Assembly: GCF_029407905.1 (NCBI RefSeq)
Contig: NW_026577925.1
Location: 744,001-808,000 of the forward strand
Origin: Bubalus kerabau
Taxonomy: Eukaryota; Chordata; Mammalia; Artiodactyla; Bovidae
Reading direction: 5' to 3'
Length of the DNA: 64,000 bases
Shown one piece after another: positions 1 through 14,100 of the stretch. Within the stretch, counting starts at the first letter, position 1. Every line of letters begins with the position of its first letter. The notes below the pieces were generated by a model. It had not been told where the DNA came from. It saw only the letters and a list, made by a program, of their open reading frames with translations, and did not search any database. The position numbers and the translations under genes are program-made.

Positions 1-231
1 AAGACGCATTGAAGAAGGACTCTCGAGGTCTTTTACGGGTTGGGGCAGGAAACCCTTGGTTCCCTCGACTTGTGCCGGTGATCTCAGGAAGGTCTAAGGG
101 TGCCTCTGAGAAGTCAGGGATACTGTGCAGTTGGGAGGGGCCTCTCGGGACTCCACTGGGTTCGGTGCAATGGAAGAGGGCCTCATCTCAAGTGGAGGCA
201 GGAAACTCATGTTTCCTCTCCTGACTTCCCC
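1..231 (+). repeat. Left end of candidate ~63.77-kb higher-order unit
   Basis: Matches 63770-64000 at 228 of 231 aligned positions without gaps. The differences are at window positions 8 (a/g), 141 (c/t) and 190 (a/g), all transitions and two of them at CpG. Both copies share ttttacgggttggggcagg, gatctcaggaaggtctaag and aggaaactcatgtttcctc, combinations I do not find in the other monomers read here. Confidence 0.85.
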
Positions 232-1419
232 TGGGCCAGATCTGACTCGGATCGCAGTTTCGCTGCAGAGTTCGAACAGGAGAGTCAGGCCTCGTCTTGT
301 GTGGAGGAATGGAACTCTGCTTGCCTCTCCAGTTGTTCACGGGGTGACAGGTCACTTCTCTAGCTGTGTGTGGTACCTGCGGTTTTCTCCGGACGATACC
401 CGGGGGTGTCAGTGCCCCTTCCTGTTGTGCCTTCATCAAAAGGGTTATCTTCAAAGAGGTTTCCGGGCATTGGGATCTTATCAAGAGCGGACCGGGAAAT
501 TGGGGTCTTTCGGCATGTGTCACCATCCACGAGGCTATGTCTCGAATATCCTCGTGAGACCGGCCTCATCCTGAGATGCACCGGGAAAGGCGGGAACCCC
601 TTCAAGACAAAACAGGGGAATCGACCCTCCTGTCGCGATCAGGAGGGGAGAAGGGGCCCAGATGTAGTGGTGCCGGGAACCTCGGTGTTCTCCTCGAGTC
701 AGACTGGTGTGTTGAGGAACTTTTGAGGTTGCATCAAGGGTGCCAATACCGTTTTGCACTTCAAGACGGAACGTGGGACTTCTCTTGAGATGCTGTAGGG
801 GGCAAGGGCCTCATCTTGCGATGACGGGGGAGCCACGTGGCGTTTCTGGATTTGTGGCAGGATTCTCGAGTTTCGACAGGGAATACAGTCTTCCTCATGT
901 GTTGGCCCAGGGAAGTCCTATCTTCCATTCGAGTTTCAAGGGAGAGCTGGGTATTGCCCTCGAGTCACTGCAGGGCAAAATAGACCTCATCTAGTCTTGT
1001 GTCCAGGACTTAATATTCATCCCTAGGGGCGACAGGGATCTCGGGCTTGCATACCAGACTCACCCGGGGAATCAGGCCTCGTCTCGAGGGGAAGCAAAGA
1101 ACTCTGCTGTCCTTTTGGGTCGCGATGGGTATCTCTTGGAGCCCACTGTGTGCCCTAAAGGGAGTCAAGCCTCCTGTGGTGTTTGGATAGAGGACTCGGG
1201 ATTCCTCTCCACGCCATGCAGGAAAAGAAGGCCTTCATCTCGCGATGACGGCAGCGTCTCGTGGGTTTTCTAGACTGCCGCGCTAGTGCCAGGTTTCTGA
1301 CGAGGTACGAGAGGGAGCTCAGGGAGCCTCTCGTGTGGCGCCAGGGAAGTCAGGTCCCCATGAGATGGCTAGGGGGAGTTCGTCATTGCTCTTGAGTCAT
1401 GGTAGGGTAATCGGGCCTC

Positions 1420-3253
1420 AAGGCAGGTTGAAGAAGGACTCTCGAGGTCTTTCTCGGGTCACTGCATAAAACCCAGGGTTCCCTTGACTTGTGCCTGCGA
1501 CCTCAGGGAGCTTCTCAGAGTGCCTCTGAGAAGTCAGGGATACTGTGCAGTTTGGAGGGGCCTCTCGAGACTCCTCTGCATTTGGTGGAATGTAAGAGGG
1601 ACTCATCTCGAGTTGAAGCAGGAACCTCAGTGTTCCTCTCCATTTCTGACTCAGATCGCAAGGTCCCTGCATGTTGGTACAGGAGAGTCAGGCCTCGTCT
1701 TTTCTGGAGGATGGGACTCCTCTTGCCTCTCGAGTTGTTCTCGAGGTGACAGGCCACTTGTCGAGCTGTGTATGTAACCTGCCCGTTTTTCCGGTTGATG
1801 CACAGGTGTGTTTGTGCCCCTTAGTGTTGTACCTTCATACTCAAGGCTGCCTTCCAAGAGGTGTCCGAGCATCGGATTCTTATCAAGAGCGGACCGGGAA
1901 ATTGGAGTCTTTCGGCAAGTGGCACCACCCACAAAGCTATGTATCGAATTTCCCCATGAGACTGGCCTCATCCTGAGTTGTGCAGGGAAGGTCGGGCCCC
2001 CTTGCAGACAAAGCAGGGGAATCGACCCACCGGTCACGATCAGGAGGGGAGAAGGGGCTTAAATGAAGTGGTGCCGGGAACCTCGGTGTTCCCCTTGAGT
2101 GAGACCGGCGTGTTGGGGGACTTTTGGGGTCGCATCAAGGGTGCCAAGTACCGTTTGGCACTTCAAGACGGAACCTGGGACATCTTTTGAAACGCTGTAA
2201 CGGGCAAGGGCCTCATCTTGCGATTACGGGAGAACCACGTGGTTTTGCTCAAGATGCGGCGGGATTCTCGAGTCATGACCGGGAATTTAGGCTTCCTCTT
2301 GTTGGCCTTGAAATCCAATCTTCCATTCGGGTTGCGAGGGGGAGCTGGGGATTGCGCTAGAGTCACTGCAGGGCAAAAGAGACCTAATCTAGGCTTGTGT
2401 CCAGGATCTAATGTTGCTCTCCAGGGGCGACAGGGATCTCGGGTTTGCATTCCAGACTCATCCGGGGAGTCAGTTCTCAGCTCGAGGGTAAGCAAAGAAT
2501 TCCGCTCTCGTCTCGAGTCGCGATGGGTATCTCTTGGAGCCCAATGTGTGTAATAAAGGGAGTCAAGCCTCCTGTGGAGTTTGGAGAGAGGACTCGGGAT
2601 TGGACTCCAGGCCATGCAGGAAAAGAAGGCCCTCATCTCGAGATGACGGTGGCATCTCGTGGGTTTTCTCGAGCTGCAGCGCCAGTGTGGGGTGTCTCAT
2701 GAAGTACCACGGGGATCTCAGGGAGCCTCTTGTGTGGCGCCAGGAAAATCCAGTATTCCATTCGAGTTGCGAGTTAGAACTGGGGATTGCTCTCCAGTCA
2801 CTGCAGGGCAAAATAGACATCATCTACGCTTGTGTCCAGGACCTAGTGTTCCACTACTGGGCCGACAGGGATCTCAGGGTTGCATTCTCGACTCACCTGG
2901 AGAGTCAGGCCTCGTCTTGAGGGGAAAAAAAGGACTCCGTTCTCCTGGCGAGTCGCAACGGGTATCTCTTGGAGCCCACTGTGTGGCGTAAAGGGAGTGA
3001 AGCCTCCTATGGAGTTTGGAGAGATGACTCGGGATTGTTTTCCTGGCCATGCAGGAAAAAAGGCCCTCATCTCGTGATGACGGGGGCGTCTCGTGGGTTT
3101 TCTCCAGCTGTGGCGCCAGTATCAGATTTCTCACGAGGTACGACGGGGAGCTCAGAGAGCCTCTCGTGTGGTGCTAGGGACTTCAGGTCTCCGTGCGTGT
3201 GGTGAAGGGTAGTGCGTGATTGCTCTCGAGTCATAGTAGGCAAATCGGGCCTC
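1420..3253 (+). repeat. Extended satellite I monomer with ~431-bp internal duplication
   Basis: This unit is 1834 bp, about 431 bp longer than normal. Near 2748-2752 the sequence is within the late part of the monomer (gtggcgccagg) and switches to the earlier segment that normally follows ttggcccagg, so ~2320-2750 is repeated as ~2751-3180. Both sides of the switch share a short cagg/ccagg string, which fits unequal exchange or slipped repair at microhomology. The second copy carries variants (gcgagttagaactgggg and tgcattctcgactcacc) that recur only near 63284 and 63396. Confidence 0.75.
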
Positions 3254-4619
3254 AAGACGCATTGAAGAAGGACTCTCGAGGTCTTTCTCGGGTTGCGGCA
3301 GGGAACCCTGAGTTCCCTTGATTTGTGTCGGTGACCTCAGGCAACTTCTCCGGGTGCCTCTGAGAAGACAGGGACACTGTGGATTTGGGAGGGGCCTTTC
3401 GTTACTCAACTGTGTTTGGTGCAATTGAAGAGGGCCTCATCTCGTATGGAGGCAGGAACCTCAGGTGTCCTCTCCATTTCTGACTCGGGTCGCAGAGTAC
3501 CTGAAGAGTATGGACAAGAGAGTCACGCCTCATCTTCTGTGGAGGCATGGATCTCCGCTTGCCTTGCGAGTTGTTCACGGAGTGACAGGCCACTTGTTGA
3601 GCTGTGTGTGGAACCTGTGGGTTTTTCCGGATGATGCAGAGGGGTGTCAGTGCCCCTTCGTGTTGTGCCTTCATCCACAGGGTTGCCTTCAAAGAGGTGT
3701 CCGGGCATCGGGTTCTTTTCAAGAGCGTACCAGAAAATTGGGGTCTTTCAGCATGTGGTACCACCCACGAGGCTACGTCTCGAATTTCCTCGGGAGACCG
3801 GCCTCATCCTGAGGTTCGCCGGGAAGGTAGGGAACCCCTTGCAGACAAAGCAGGGGAATCGACCCACCGGTCGCGATCAGAAGGGGAGAAGGGGCTCAGA
3901 TGAAGTGGTGCCGGGAACCTCGGTGGTCCCCTCGAGTGAGACCGGTATGTCACGGCACTTTTGAGGTCGCATCAAGGGTGCCAAGTACAGTTTCGCACTT
4001 CAAGACGGAACGTGGGAATTCTCTGGAGATGCTCTAGCGGGCAAGGGCCTCATATTGCGATGACGAGGGAAACACGTGGTTTTTCTCGAGTTGCGGCGGG
4101 ATTCTCGAGTTACGACGGGGAATTCAGGCTTCCTCTTGTGTTGGCCCAGGAAGTCCAATCTTCCATTCAACTTGTCAGAGAGAGCTGTGGGTTGCTCTCG
4201 AGTCACTTCAGGGCAAAGAGTCCTCATCTAGGCTTGCGTCCAGGACGTAGTATTGCTCTCCAGGGGCAACAGGGATATCGGGGTCGCATTCCAGTCTCAC
4301 CCGGTGGGTCACGCCTCATCTCGAGTGGAAGCAAAGGACTCCACTATCCTCTCGAGTCGCGACATGTAACTCTTTGAGCCCAATGAGTGGCCTAAAGGGA
4401 GTCAAGCGTCGTGTGTAGCTTGGACAGAAGGTTCACGCTTGATCTGCATACCATGCAGTTAAAGATGGCCCTCCTCTCGTGATGACGGGAGCGTCTCATG
4501 GGTTTTCTCGAGCTGCGGCGCCAGGGTGGGGTTTCTCACGAGATATGATGGGGAGCTCAGGGAGCCTCTCATGCGGCGCCAGCGAAGTCAGGCCTCCATG
4601 AGTGTGGCCAGGCAGATCG

Positions 4620-6835
4620 CGTCATTGCTCTGGAGTCATGGGAGGGACTAGGGCCTCAAGACGCATTTAAGAAGGACTCTCGAGGTCTTTCTTGGGTTGG
4701 GGTGGGAAACACTCGTTTCCCTCGACCTCTACCGGGGACCTTAGGGAACTTCCCAGGTGCCTCTGAGAGGTGAGGGATTCTGAGGAATTAGAGGGGCCTC
4801 TCGGGACTCCACTAGGTTTGACGAAATGAAAGAGGGCCTCATCTCGATTGGAGGCAGGAACCTCAGCTTCCTCTCCATTTCTGACTCCGACCGCAGGGTC
4901 CCTGCAGGGTTGGGACAGGAGAGTCAGGCCTCATCTTGTCTGAGTAATGGAACTCTGCTTGCCTCTCGAGTCGTTCAGTGGGTCTCAGGCCCCTTGTTGA
5001 GCTGTGTGTGGAACCTGCGGGTGTTTCCAGAAGATGCACGGGGGTGTCATTGCCCCTTCATTTTGTGCCTTCCCCCACAGGGTTGCCTTCAAAGAGGTGT
5101 CCGGGTATCGGGTTCATTTCAAGAGCGGACCGGGAAATCGGGGTCGTTCGGCATGTGGCACCACACACGTGGCTCATCTCGAATTTCCTCGTGAGACCAG
5201 CATCATCCTGAGGTGCGCCGGGAAGGCCGGGAACACCTTCCACACAAAGCACGGGAATCGAATCTCCTGTCGCGATCAGGAGGGGAGATGGGGCTCAGAT
5301 GAAGTGGGGCCGGGACTCTAGGTGTTCCACTCGAGGGAACCCTGCGTTTCAGGGAACTTTAGGGGTCGCATCAAGGGAGCCAAGTACCGTTTCCCAATTC
5401 AGGACGGAACATGGGACTTCCCTGGAGACGCTGTAGCAGGCAAGGGCCTCATCCTGTGAAGACGTTGGAACCACGTCATTTTTCTCGAGTTGCGTCTGGA
5501 TTCTCGAAAACGACGGGGATTACAGGTTTCCTCTTGGGTTGGCCCTGGGAAGCCCAATCTTCCCCTGGAGTTGCGAGGGAAAGCTGGGGGTTCTGCTCGA
5601 GTCACTACAGGGCCAAAGAGACCTCATCGAGGCATGTGTCCAGGACCTAATATTCCTCTCAAGGGAAGACAGGGATCTCGGGTTTGCATTCCAGACTCCC
5701 CCGGGGACTCAGGCCTCGCCTCGAGGGGAAGCACAGGACTCCGCTTTCCTCTCAATTCGCGACACCTATCTCTTGGAGCCCAATGAGTGGACTCAAGGGT
5801 GTCGAGCCTCCTCTTCAGTTTGGAGAGAGGACTCGGGATTGCTCTCCAGGCCAGGCAGGAAAAGAAGGCCCTCACCTCGCGATGACGGGGGCGTCTCATG
5901 GGTTTCCTCAGGCTGCAGCGCCCGTGGGGGTTTTCTCACGAGGCATGACGAGGACCTCAGGGAGCCTCTCGTGCGGTGCCAGGGAATTCATGTCTCCATG
6001 CGCATGGTGAGGGGGAGCTGGTCATCACTCTCGAGTCATGGGAAGCGACTAGGGCCTCAAGACGCGTTGAAGAAGGACTCTCGAGGTCTTTCTCGGGTAG
6101 CGGCGGGAAACCCTCGTTTCCCTCGACTTCTGCAGGAGACTATAGGGAACTTCCCAGGGTGCCTCTGAGAGGTGAGGGATGCTGTGGACTTGGCGGGGCC
6201 TCTCGGGACTCTGCTGGGTTCGGCGCAATGGAAGAGGGCCTCATCTCGAGGGGAGGCAGGAAGCTCAGGCTTCCCCTCCGATTCTGACTCCGACTGCACG
6301 GTCCCTGCAGTGTTGGGACAGGAGAGTCATGCCTCGTCTTGTCTGAGGAATGGAATTCTGGTTGCCTCTCGAGTTGTTCCGGGAGTCTCAGGCCCCTTGT
6401 CGAGCTGTGTGTAGACCCTGCGGGGTTTTCCGGATGATGCACGGGGGTGTCAGTGCCCCTTCGTGTTGTGCCTTCACTCACAGGGTTGCCTTCGAAGAGG
6501 TGTCCGGGCATCAGGTTCTTATCAAGAGCGGACCGGAAAATCGGGGTTGTTCGGCACGTGGCATCTCACACATGGCTAGTCTCGAATTTCCTCCTGAAAC
6601 CGGCCTCATCCTGAGGTGCACCAGGAAGGCCGGGAATCCCTTCCAGACCACGCAGGGGAATCGACTCTCCTGTCGCGATCAGGAGGGGAGAAGGGGATCA
6701 GATGAAGTGGTGCTGGGACCCTCGGTGTTCCCCTCGAGGGAACCCAGCGTGTCGGCGAACTTTTGCGGTCGCATCAAGGGTGTCAATTACCATTTCACAC
6801 TTAAGGACGGAACATGGGACTTCCCTGGAGACGCC
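4620..6835 (+). repeat. Satellite I subfamily B block 1
   Basis: These monomers share variants not found in the surrounding A units: accttagggaacttccca near the unit start instead of acctcagggagcttctca, tctgaggaa in place of tgtggaggaa, gagggaaccc in place of gagtgagacc, and ttgggttggccctgggaagc in place of ttgtgttggcccagggaag. The left edge is gradual, about 4600-4700. The right edge is sharp at 6835/6836, where the sequence steps back ~121 bp and continues as subfamily A. Confidence 0.7.
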
Positions 6836-8180
6836 GGGAACTTCGGTGTTCCCCTGGAGTGAGACCGGTATGTTGGGGAACTTTGGGGTCGCATCAAGGG
6901 TGCATAGTAGCATTTCGAACTTTAAGATGGAACGTGGGACTTCTCTTGAGACCCTAGCTGGCAAGGGCCTCATATTGCGATGAAGGGGGAACCACATGGT
7001 TTTTAAGACTTGAGGCTGAATTCTCGAATTACGATGGGAAATTCAGACTTCCTCTTGTGTTGACCTTGGGAAGACCAATCTTCCATTCAAATTGTGAGGG
7101 AGAGATGGAGGTTGCTCTCGATCACTGTAGGGCAAAATAGACCTCATCTAGGCTTGTTTCTAGGACATAATGTTCCACTCCAGGGGCGACAGGGATCTCG
7201 GGGTTGCATTCCAAACTCACCCGGGGAGTCAGGCCTCGTCTCGAGGGAAGCAAAGGACTCCGCTCTCCTCTCGAGTCGCACCGGGTATTTCTTGGACCCA
7301 ACTGAGTGGCCTAAAGGGAGTCAATCCTCCTGTGAAGTTTGGAGAGAGGACCAGGGATTGCTCTCCAGGTCAGGCAGGAAAAGAAGGCCCCCATCTCTCC
7401 TTGACGGGGGCATCTTGTGGTTTTTCTCGAACTGCGGCGCCACTGTGGGTTTTCTCACGAGGTACGATGGGGTACTCAGGGAGCCTCTTGTGTGGTACTA
7501 GGGAAGTCAGTTTTCCTGCTTGTGGCGAGGGGAGCGCGTCCTTGATCTGTAGACATGGTAGGGGCATCGGGCATCAAGAGACGTTGAAAAAGGACTCTCC
7601 AAGTCTTTCTCAGGTTACTTCAGGAAACTCTGGGTTCCCTCGACTTGTGCCAGTGACCTCAGGTAGCTTCTCAGGGAGCCTCTGAGAATTCAGGGATACT
7701 GTGGTTTTGGGAGGGGCCTCTCGGGACACCACTGAGTTTGGTTCAATGGAAGAGGGCCTCTTCTCTAGTTGAGGCAGGAACCTCAGGGTTCCTCTCCATT
7801 TCTGACTCCGATCGCAGGGTCCCTGAAGAGTTGGGCCAGGAGAGTAGGGCCTCGTCTTTTGTGAAGGAATGCAACTTCACTTGCCTCTCGAGTTGTTCAC
7901 GGGGTGACAGTCCACATTTGGAGCTGTGAGTGGAATCTGTGGGTTTTTCCAGACGATGCATGGGGATGTCAGTGTCCCTTCATGTTGTGCCTTCATCCAC
8001 AGGGTTGCCTTCGAAGAGATGTCCGGGCGTCAGGTTCTTATCTAGAGTGGACCGGGAATTCGGGATCTTTCAGCATGTGGCACCAACCATGAGGCTACTT
8101 TTCGAATTTCCTCATGAGACCGGCCTCATCCGGAGGTTCGCGGGGAACGTCGGGAACCCCTTGCAGACAAAGCATGGGAA
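6590..8180 (+). repeat. Duplicated satellite segment, copy 1 (partner at 27757-29348)
   Basis: Collinear with 27757-29348 at an offset of 21167-21168 bp. Shared peculiarities include the 121-bp hybrid step, aagagacgttgaaaaagg at the monomer start instead of aagacgcgttgaagaagg, taagacttgaggctgaat, and ccttgacgggggcatcttgt. Similarity falls to ordinary inter-monomer levels after ~8180. Edges are estimates from reading by eye. Confidence 0.75.
6715..6957 (+). repeat. B/A hybrid step with 121-bp duplicated segment (copy 1)
   Basis: A B-type segment (6715-6835) beginning gggaccctcggtgttcccct is followed immediately by the same monomer segment in A-type form (from 6836) beginning gggaacttcggtgttcccct. 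This makes the unit starting at 6059 about 115 bp too long (1517 bp). It looks like the product of out-of-register exchange between a B and an A monomer. An equivalent step lies 21167 bp downstream. Confidence 0.8.
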
Positions 8181-11100
8181 TCGACCCTCCTGTCGCGATC
8201 AGGAGAGGAGAAAGGCCTCAGTTGAAGTGGTGCCGGGAACTTCAGTGTCCCCTCTAGTGAGATCGGTATATAGGGGAACTTTTGGGGTCGCATCAAGGGT
8301 GCCAAGTACTGTTTTGCACTTCAAGACGGAATGTGAGACTTCTCTTGAGATGCTGTAGGGGGCAAGGGCCTCATCTTGCAATACAGGGAACCACGTGATT
8401 TTTCTCGAGTTGCGGCGGGTTTCTCAAATTACAACTGGAAATTCAGGCTTCCTCTTGTGTTGGCTCAGAAAGGCCAATCTTCCATTCGAGTTGCAAGGGA
8501 AAGCTAGGGGTTGCGCTTGAGTCACTGCAGGGCCAAAGAGACCTCATCTAGGCTTTTGTCCAGGACCTAAGGTTCCTCTCCAGGGGCGACAGGGATCCAG
8601 GGTTGCATTCCAGACTCACCCTCGTAGTCAGGCCTCATCTCGAGGGGAAGCAAAGGACACCGCTCTCCTCCTGAGTATCGACGGGTATCTCTTGGAGCCC
8701 ACTGAGTGACCTAAAGGGAGTCAAGCCTCCTTTGGAGTTTGGAGAGAGGATTCGGGATTGCTCTTCAGGTCATGCAGGAAAGAAGGCCCTCATTTCACCA
8801 TGACAGGGGCGTCTCGTGGGTTTTCTCGAGCTGCGGCGCCAGTGTGGGGTTTCTCACGAGGTACGATGGGGAGCTCAGGGAGCCTCTCATGTGGTGCCGG
8901 GGAAGTCAGATCTTCATGCGCGTGGTGAGGGGGAGCGCGTCATTTTTCTCCAGTCATGGTAGAGGAATCGGGCATCAAGACGCGTGAAGAAGGACTCTCA
9001 AGGTTTTTCTCAGGTTATGGCAGGAAACCCTGGGTTCCCTCGACTTATGCCCGTGACCTCAGGGAGCTTCTCAGGGTGCCTCTGAGAAGTCAGGGATACT
9101 GTGCAGTTGAGAGGGGCCGCTCCGAACTCCACTGGGTTTGGTGCAGTAGAAGAGGGCCTTATCTCGAGTTGAGGCAGGAACCTCAGGGTTCCTCTCCATT
9201 TCTGAATCGGATCTCAGTGTCCATGCAGAGTTGTGACAGGAGAGTCAGGCCTCGTCTTGTGTGGAGGAATTGAACTCCTCTTGCCTCTCGAGTTGTTCAT
9301 GGGGTGACAAGCCACTTGTCGATCTGTATGTGGAACTTGCGGGCTTTTCCAACAATACACGAGGGTTTCAGACCCCTTCGTTTTGTGCCTTCATCCACAG
9401 GATTGCCTTCGAAGAGGTGTCCTAGCATTGGGTTATTATCAAGAGCAGACACGGAAATCGGGGTCTTTCGGCGTGTGGCACCAACCACAAGGCTACGTCT
9501 CGAATTTCCTCGTGAGACCGGCCTCATCCTGAGGTGCGCTGGGAAGGTCCGGAACCCCTTCCAGACAAAGCAGGGTAATCGACCCTCCCGTCGCGATGAG
9601 GAGGGGATAAGGGGCTCAGAACAAGCGGTGCACCGAACCTTGGTGTTCCCCTCGAGTGAGACCAGGGTGTCGGGGAACTTTTGTGATAACATCAAGGTTG
9701 CCAATTATCATTTTAAACTTCAAGATGGAACGTGGGGCTTCTCCTGAGACGCTGTAGCTGGCAAGGGCCTCATCTAGCGATGACGGGGAACCACGTGGTT
9801 TTTCTCGAGTTGCGGCGGGATTTTCGAATTACGACGGGGAATTCAGGCTTCCCCTTGTGTTGTCCCAGGGAAGTCCATTCTTCCATTCGAGGTGTGAGGG
9901 AGAGCAGGGGATTGCTCTCGAGTCACTTCAGGGCAAATGAGACCTCATCTATGCTTGTGTCTAGGACCTAATGTTCCTCTCCAGGGGCGGCAGGGATCTC
10001 GGGGTTGCATTCCAGACTCACCTGAGGAGTCAGGCCTGGTATATAGGGGAAGCAAAGAATTCCGCTCTCCTCTCGAGTCCCAACGGGTATCTCTTGAGCC
10101 CACAGAGTGGCCTAAAGGGAGTCAGGCCTCCTGTGGAGTTTGAAGAGAGGCCTCGAGATGCTCTCCAGGCCATGCAGGAAAAGAAGGCCTTCATCTCGCG
10201 ACGACGGAGGCGTCTCGTGGGTTTTCTCGAGCTGGGGAGCCAGTGTGGGATTTCTCACGAGGTATGACGGGGAGCTCAGGGAGCCTCTCGTGTGGCGCCA
10301 GGGAAGTCAAGTCTCCATGCGAGTGGCGAGGGGGAACGCGTCATTGCTCTTGAGTCATGGTAGGGGAATCGGGATTCAAGACGCATTGAAGGAGGGTTTT
10401 CGAGGTCTTTCTCGGGTTGCATCAGGAAACCCTGTGTTCCCTCGACTTGTGCCGGTGACCTCAGGGAGCTTCTAAGGGTGCCTCTGAGAAGTCGGGATAC
10501 TGTGGATTTGGGAGGGGCCTCTCGGGCCTCCACTGTTTTTGGTGTAATGGAAGAGGGCCTCATCTCGAGTGGAGTCAGGAACCTCAGGGTTCCTCTCCAT
10601 TTCGGACTCCGATCGCAGGGTCCCTTCAGAGTTGGGACCGGAGAGTCAGGCCTCGTCTTGAGTGGAGGAATGGAACTCTGCTTGCCTCTCGTGTTGTTCA
10701 TGGGATGACAGGCCTCTTGTTGAGCTGTGTGTGGAACCTGCGGCTTTTACCGAATGATGCACGGGAGTGTCAGTGACCCTTCGTTTTTTGCCTTCGTCCA
10801 CAGGGTTGCCTTCGAAGAGGTGTCCGGGCATCGGGTTCTTCTCAAGAGTGGGCCGGGAAATCGGGGTATTTCGGCATGTGACACCACCCACGACGCTATG
10901 TCTCGAATTTCCTCGTGAGACCGGCCTCATCCTGAGGTGCGCCGGGAATGTGGGGAACCCCTTGCAAACAAAGCAGGGGAATAGACCCTCCTGTCGCAAA
11001 CAGGAGGGGAGAAGGTGCTCAGATGAAGTGGTGCGGGAACCTCGGTGTTCCTGTCGAGTGAGACCAGCGTGTCCGGGAACATTTGGTGTCGCATCAAGGG

Positions 11101-14100
11101 TGCAAAGTACCGTTTCACACTTCAAGACGGAACGTGGTTCTTTTCTTGAGACGCCATAGCAGGCAAGGGCCTCATCTTGGGATGACGTTGGAAACACGTG
11201 GTTTTTCTCGAGTTGCAGCTGGATTATCGAGTTACGAAGGGGATTTCTGGCTTCCTCTTGTGTTGGCCCAGGGAAGCCCAATCTTCCATTCGAGTTGCGA
11301 GGGAGAGCTGGGGGTTGCGCTCGAGTCACTGCAGGGCAAAAGAGACCTCATCCAGGCTTGTGTCTAGGACCTAATGTTCCTCTCAAGGGATGACTGGGAT
11401 CTTGGGGTTGCATTCCAGACTCACCCGGGAGTCAGGCGTCCTCTCGAGGGGAAACAAAGGACTTCTTTCTCTTCTCGAGTCGCGACGGGTATTTCTTGGA
11501 GCCCACTGAGTGGACTAAAGGGAGTCAAGCCTCCTCTGGAGTTTGGAGAGAGGACTCGGGATTGCACTCCAGGACATGCAGGAAAAGAAGGCCCTCATCT
11601 CACGATGACGGGGGGTCTCGGTGGTTTTACCGAGCTGCAGCGCCTGTGTTGGTTTCTCAGGAGGTACGACGGGGAGCTCAGGGAGCCTCTTATGTGGCGC
11701 CAGGGAAGTTAGGTCTCGATGAGTGTGGCGAGGGGGAGTGCGTCATTGCTCTCGAGTCATGGTAGGGGAATCAGGCCTCTAGACGCGTTGAAGAAGGACT
11801 CTCAAGATCTCTCTTGGGTCTTGGCAAGAATACCTGGGTTCCCTCGACTTGGGCCGGTGACCTCAGGGAGATTCTCCGGGTGCCTCTGAGAAGTCAGGGA
11901 TACTGTGGAGTTGGGAAAGACCTCTCGGGACTCCACTGGGTTTGGTGAAATGGAAGGGGGCCTCATCTCGAGGGGAGGCAGGAACCTCAGGGTTCCTCTC
12001 CATTTCTGATTCCGATCGCAGCCCCCTGCATAGTTGGGAGAGGTGAGTCAGGCCTCGTCTTGTGTGCAGGAATGGATCTCCGCTTGCCTCTCGAGTTGTT
12101 CACTGGGTGACAGGCAGTTGTTGAGTTGTAAGAGTAACCTGTGGTCTTTTCCGGATGATGCACGGGGTTGTCAGTGCCCCTTCGTGTTGTGCCTTCATCC
12201 ACACTATCTTCGAATAGGTGTCTGGGCATCGCGTTCTTATCAAGAGCGGATGGGGAAATCGCGGTCTTTCGGCATGTGGCACCACCATCGAGGCTACGTC
12301 TCGAATTTCCTCGTGAGACAGCCTCATCTGAGGTGCGTGGAGAAGGTCGGGAACCCCTTGCAGACAAAGCAGGGGAATCGACCCTCCTTTCGCGATCAGG
12401 AGGGGAGAAGGGACTCAGATGAAGTGGTGCCAGGAACCTTGGTGTTCCCCTCGAAAGCGACCCTTATGTCGGGGTACATTTGGGGTAGCATTAAGGGTGC
12501 CAAATATCATTTCGCACTTCAAGACAGAACGTGGGACTACTCTTGAGACGCTGGAGCAGGCAAGGGCCTCATCTTGCAATGACGGGGGAATCACGTGGTT
12601 TTTCTCGAGTTGAGGCGGAATTCTCGAATTACTACTGGGAATTCAGGCTTCCTCTTGTGTTGGCCCAGGGAGGTCCATCTTCCATTCGGGTTGCGAGGGA
12701 AAGCTGGGGAGTGCTCTCGAGTTACTGCAGGGCAAAAGCGACCTCATCTAGCCTTGTGTTCAGGACCCAGTGATCCTCTCCAAGGGCGACAGGGATCTCG
12801 GGTTTGCATTACAGACTCACCCGGGGAGTTAGGCCTCGTCTCAAGGGGAAGCAAAGGACTCGGCTCTCCTCTCGAGTTGTGACGCATATCTCTTGGAGCC
12901 CACTGAGTGGTCTAAAGGGAGTCAACCCTCCTCTTCAGTTTGGAGAGAGGACTCGGGATTGCTCTCCAGGCCATGCAGGAAGAGAAGGCCCACATCTCGA
13001 GATGACGGGAGCGTCTCGTGGGTTTTCTCGAGCTGTGGCGCCAGTGTGGGGTTTCTCACGAGGTACGACGGGGAGTTCAGGTAGCCTCTCGTGTGGCAAC
13101 AGGGAAGTCAGGTCTCCATGGGCGGGGCAAGGGGGAGCGCGTCATTGCTCTCAAGTCAGGGTAGGGGAATCGGGCCTCATGACGGGTTGAAAAAGGACTC
13201 TCGATGTCTTTCTAGGGTTGCGGCAGGAAACCCTGGGTTCCCTTGACTTGTGCCGGTGACCTCAGGGAGCTTCTCAGGGTGCCTCTGAGAAATCAGGGAT
13301 ACTGTGGATTTGGGAGAGGCCTCTCGGGACTCCTCTGGGTTTGGTGCAATGGAAGAGGGCCTCATCTCGAGTTGAGGCAGGAACCTCAGGGTTCTGCTCC
13401 TGACTTCCTGGAGCCGGATCTGACTCAGATCGCAGGGTCCCTGCTGAGTTTGCTCAGGAGTGTCAGGTCTCATGTTCTGCGGAGGAATGGAACTCCGCTT
13501 ACATCTCAAGTTGTTCAATGATGACACCACTTTTCGTGATGTGTGTGGAACCTGCGGGTTTTTCGGAGATGCACGGGGGTATCAGTGCTCCTTCCTGTTG
13601 TGCCTTCATCCACAGGGTTGCCTTCGAAGAGGTGTCTGGGCATCGGGTTCTCCTCAAGTGCGGACCGGAAAATCAGGGTCTTTCAGCATGTTGCACCACC
13701 CACGAGGCTACGTCTCGAATTTCCTCGTGAGATCGGCCTCATCCTGAGGCGCGCAGGAAAATCCGGGAACCCTTTCCAGACAAAGCAGGGGAATCGACCC
13801 TCCTTTCGGGATCAGGAGGAGAGAAAGGGCTCAGATGAAGTAGTGCCGGGAACCTCGGTGCTCCCCTTGAGTGAAACTGGTAAGTCGGGTAACTTTTCGG
13901 GTTGCATCAAGGGTGCCAAGTACCGTTTCGCACTTCAAGACGGAACCTGGGACTTCTCTTTAGACGCTGTAGTGGGCAAGGGCCTCATCTAGTGCTGACG
14001 GGGGACCCACGTGTTTTTTCTCGAGTTGCGGCAGGATTCTTGAGTTACAACGGGGAATACAGGTTTCCTCTTGTGTTGGCCCAGGGAAGTCCAATCTTCC

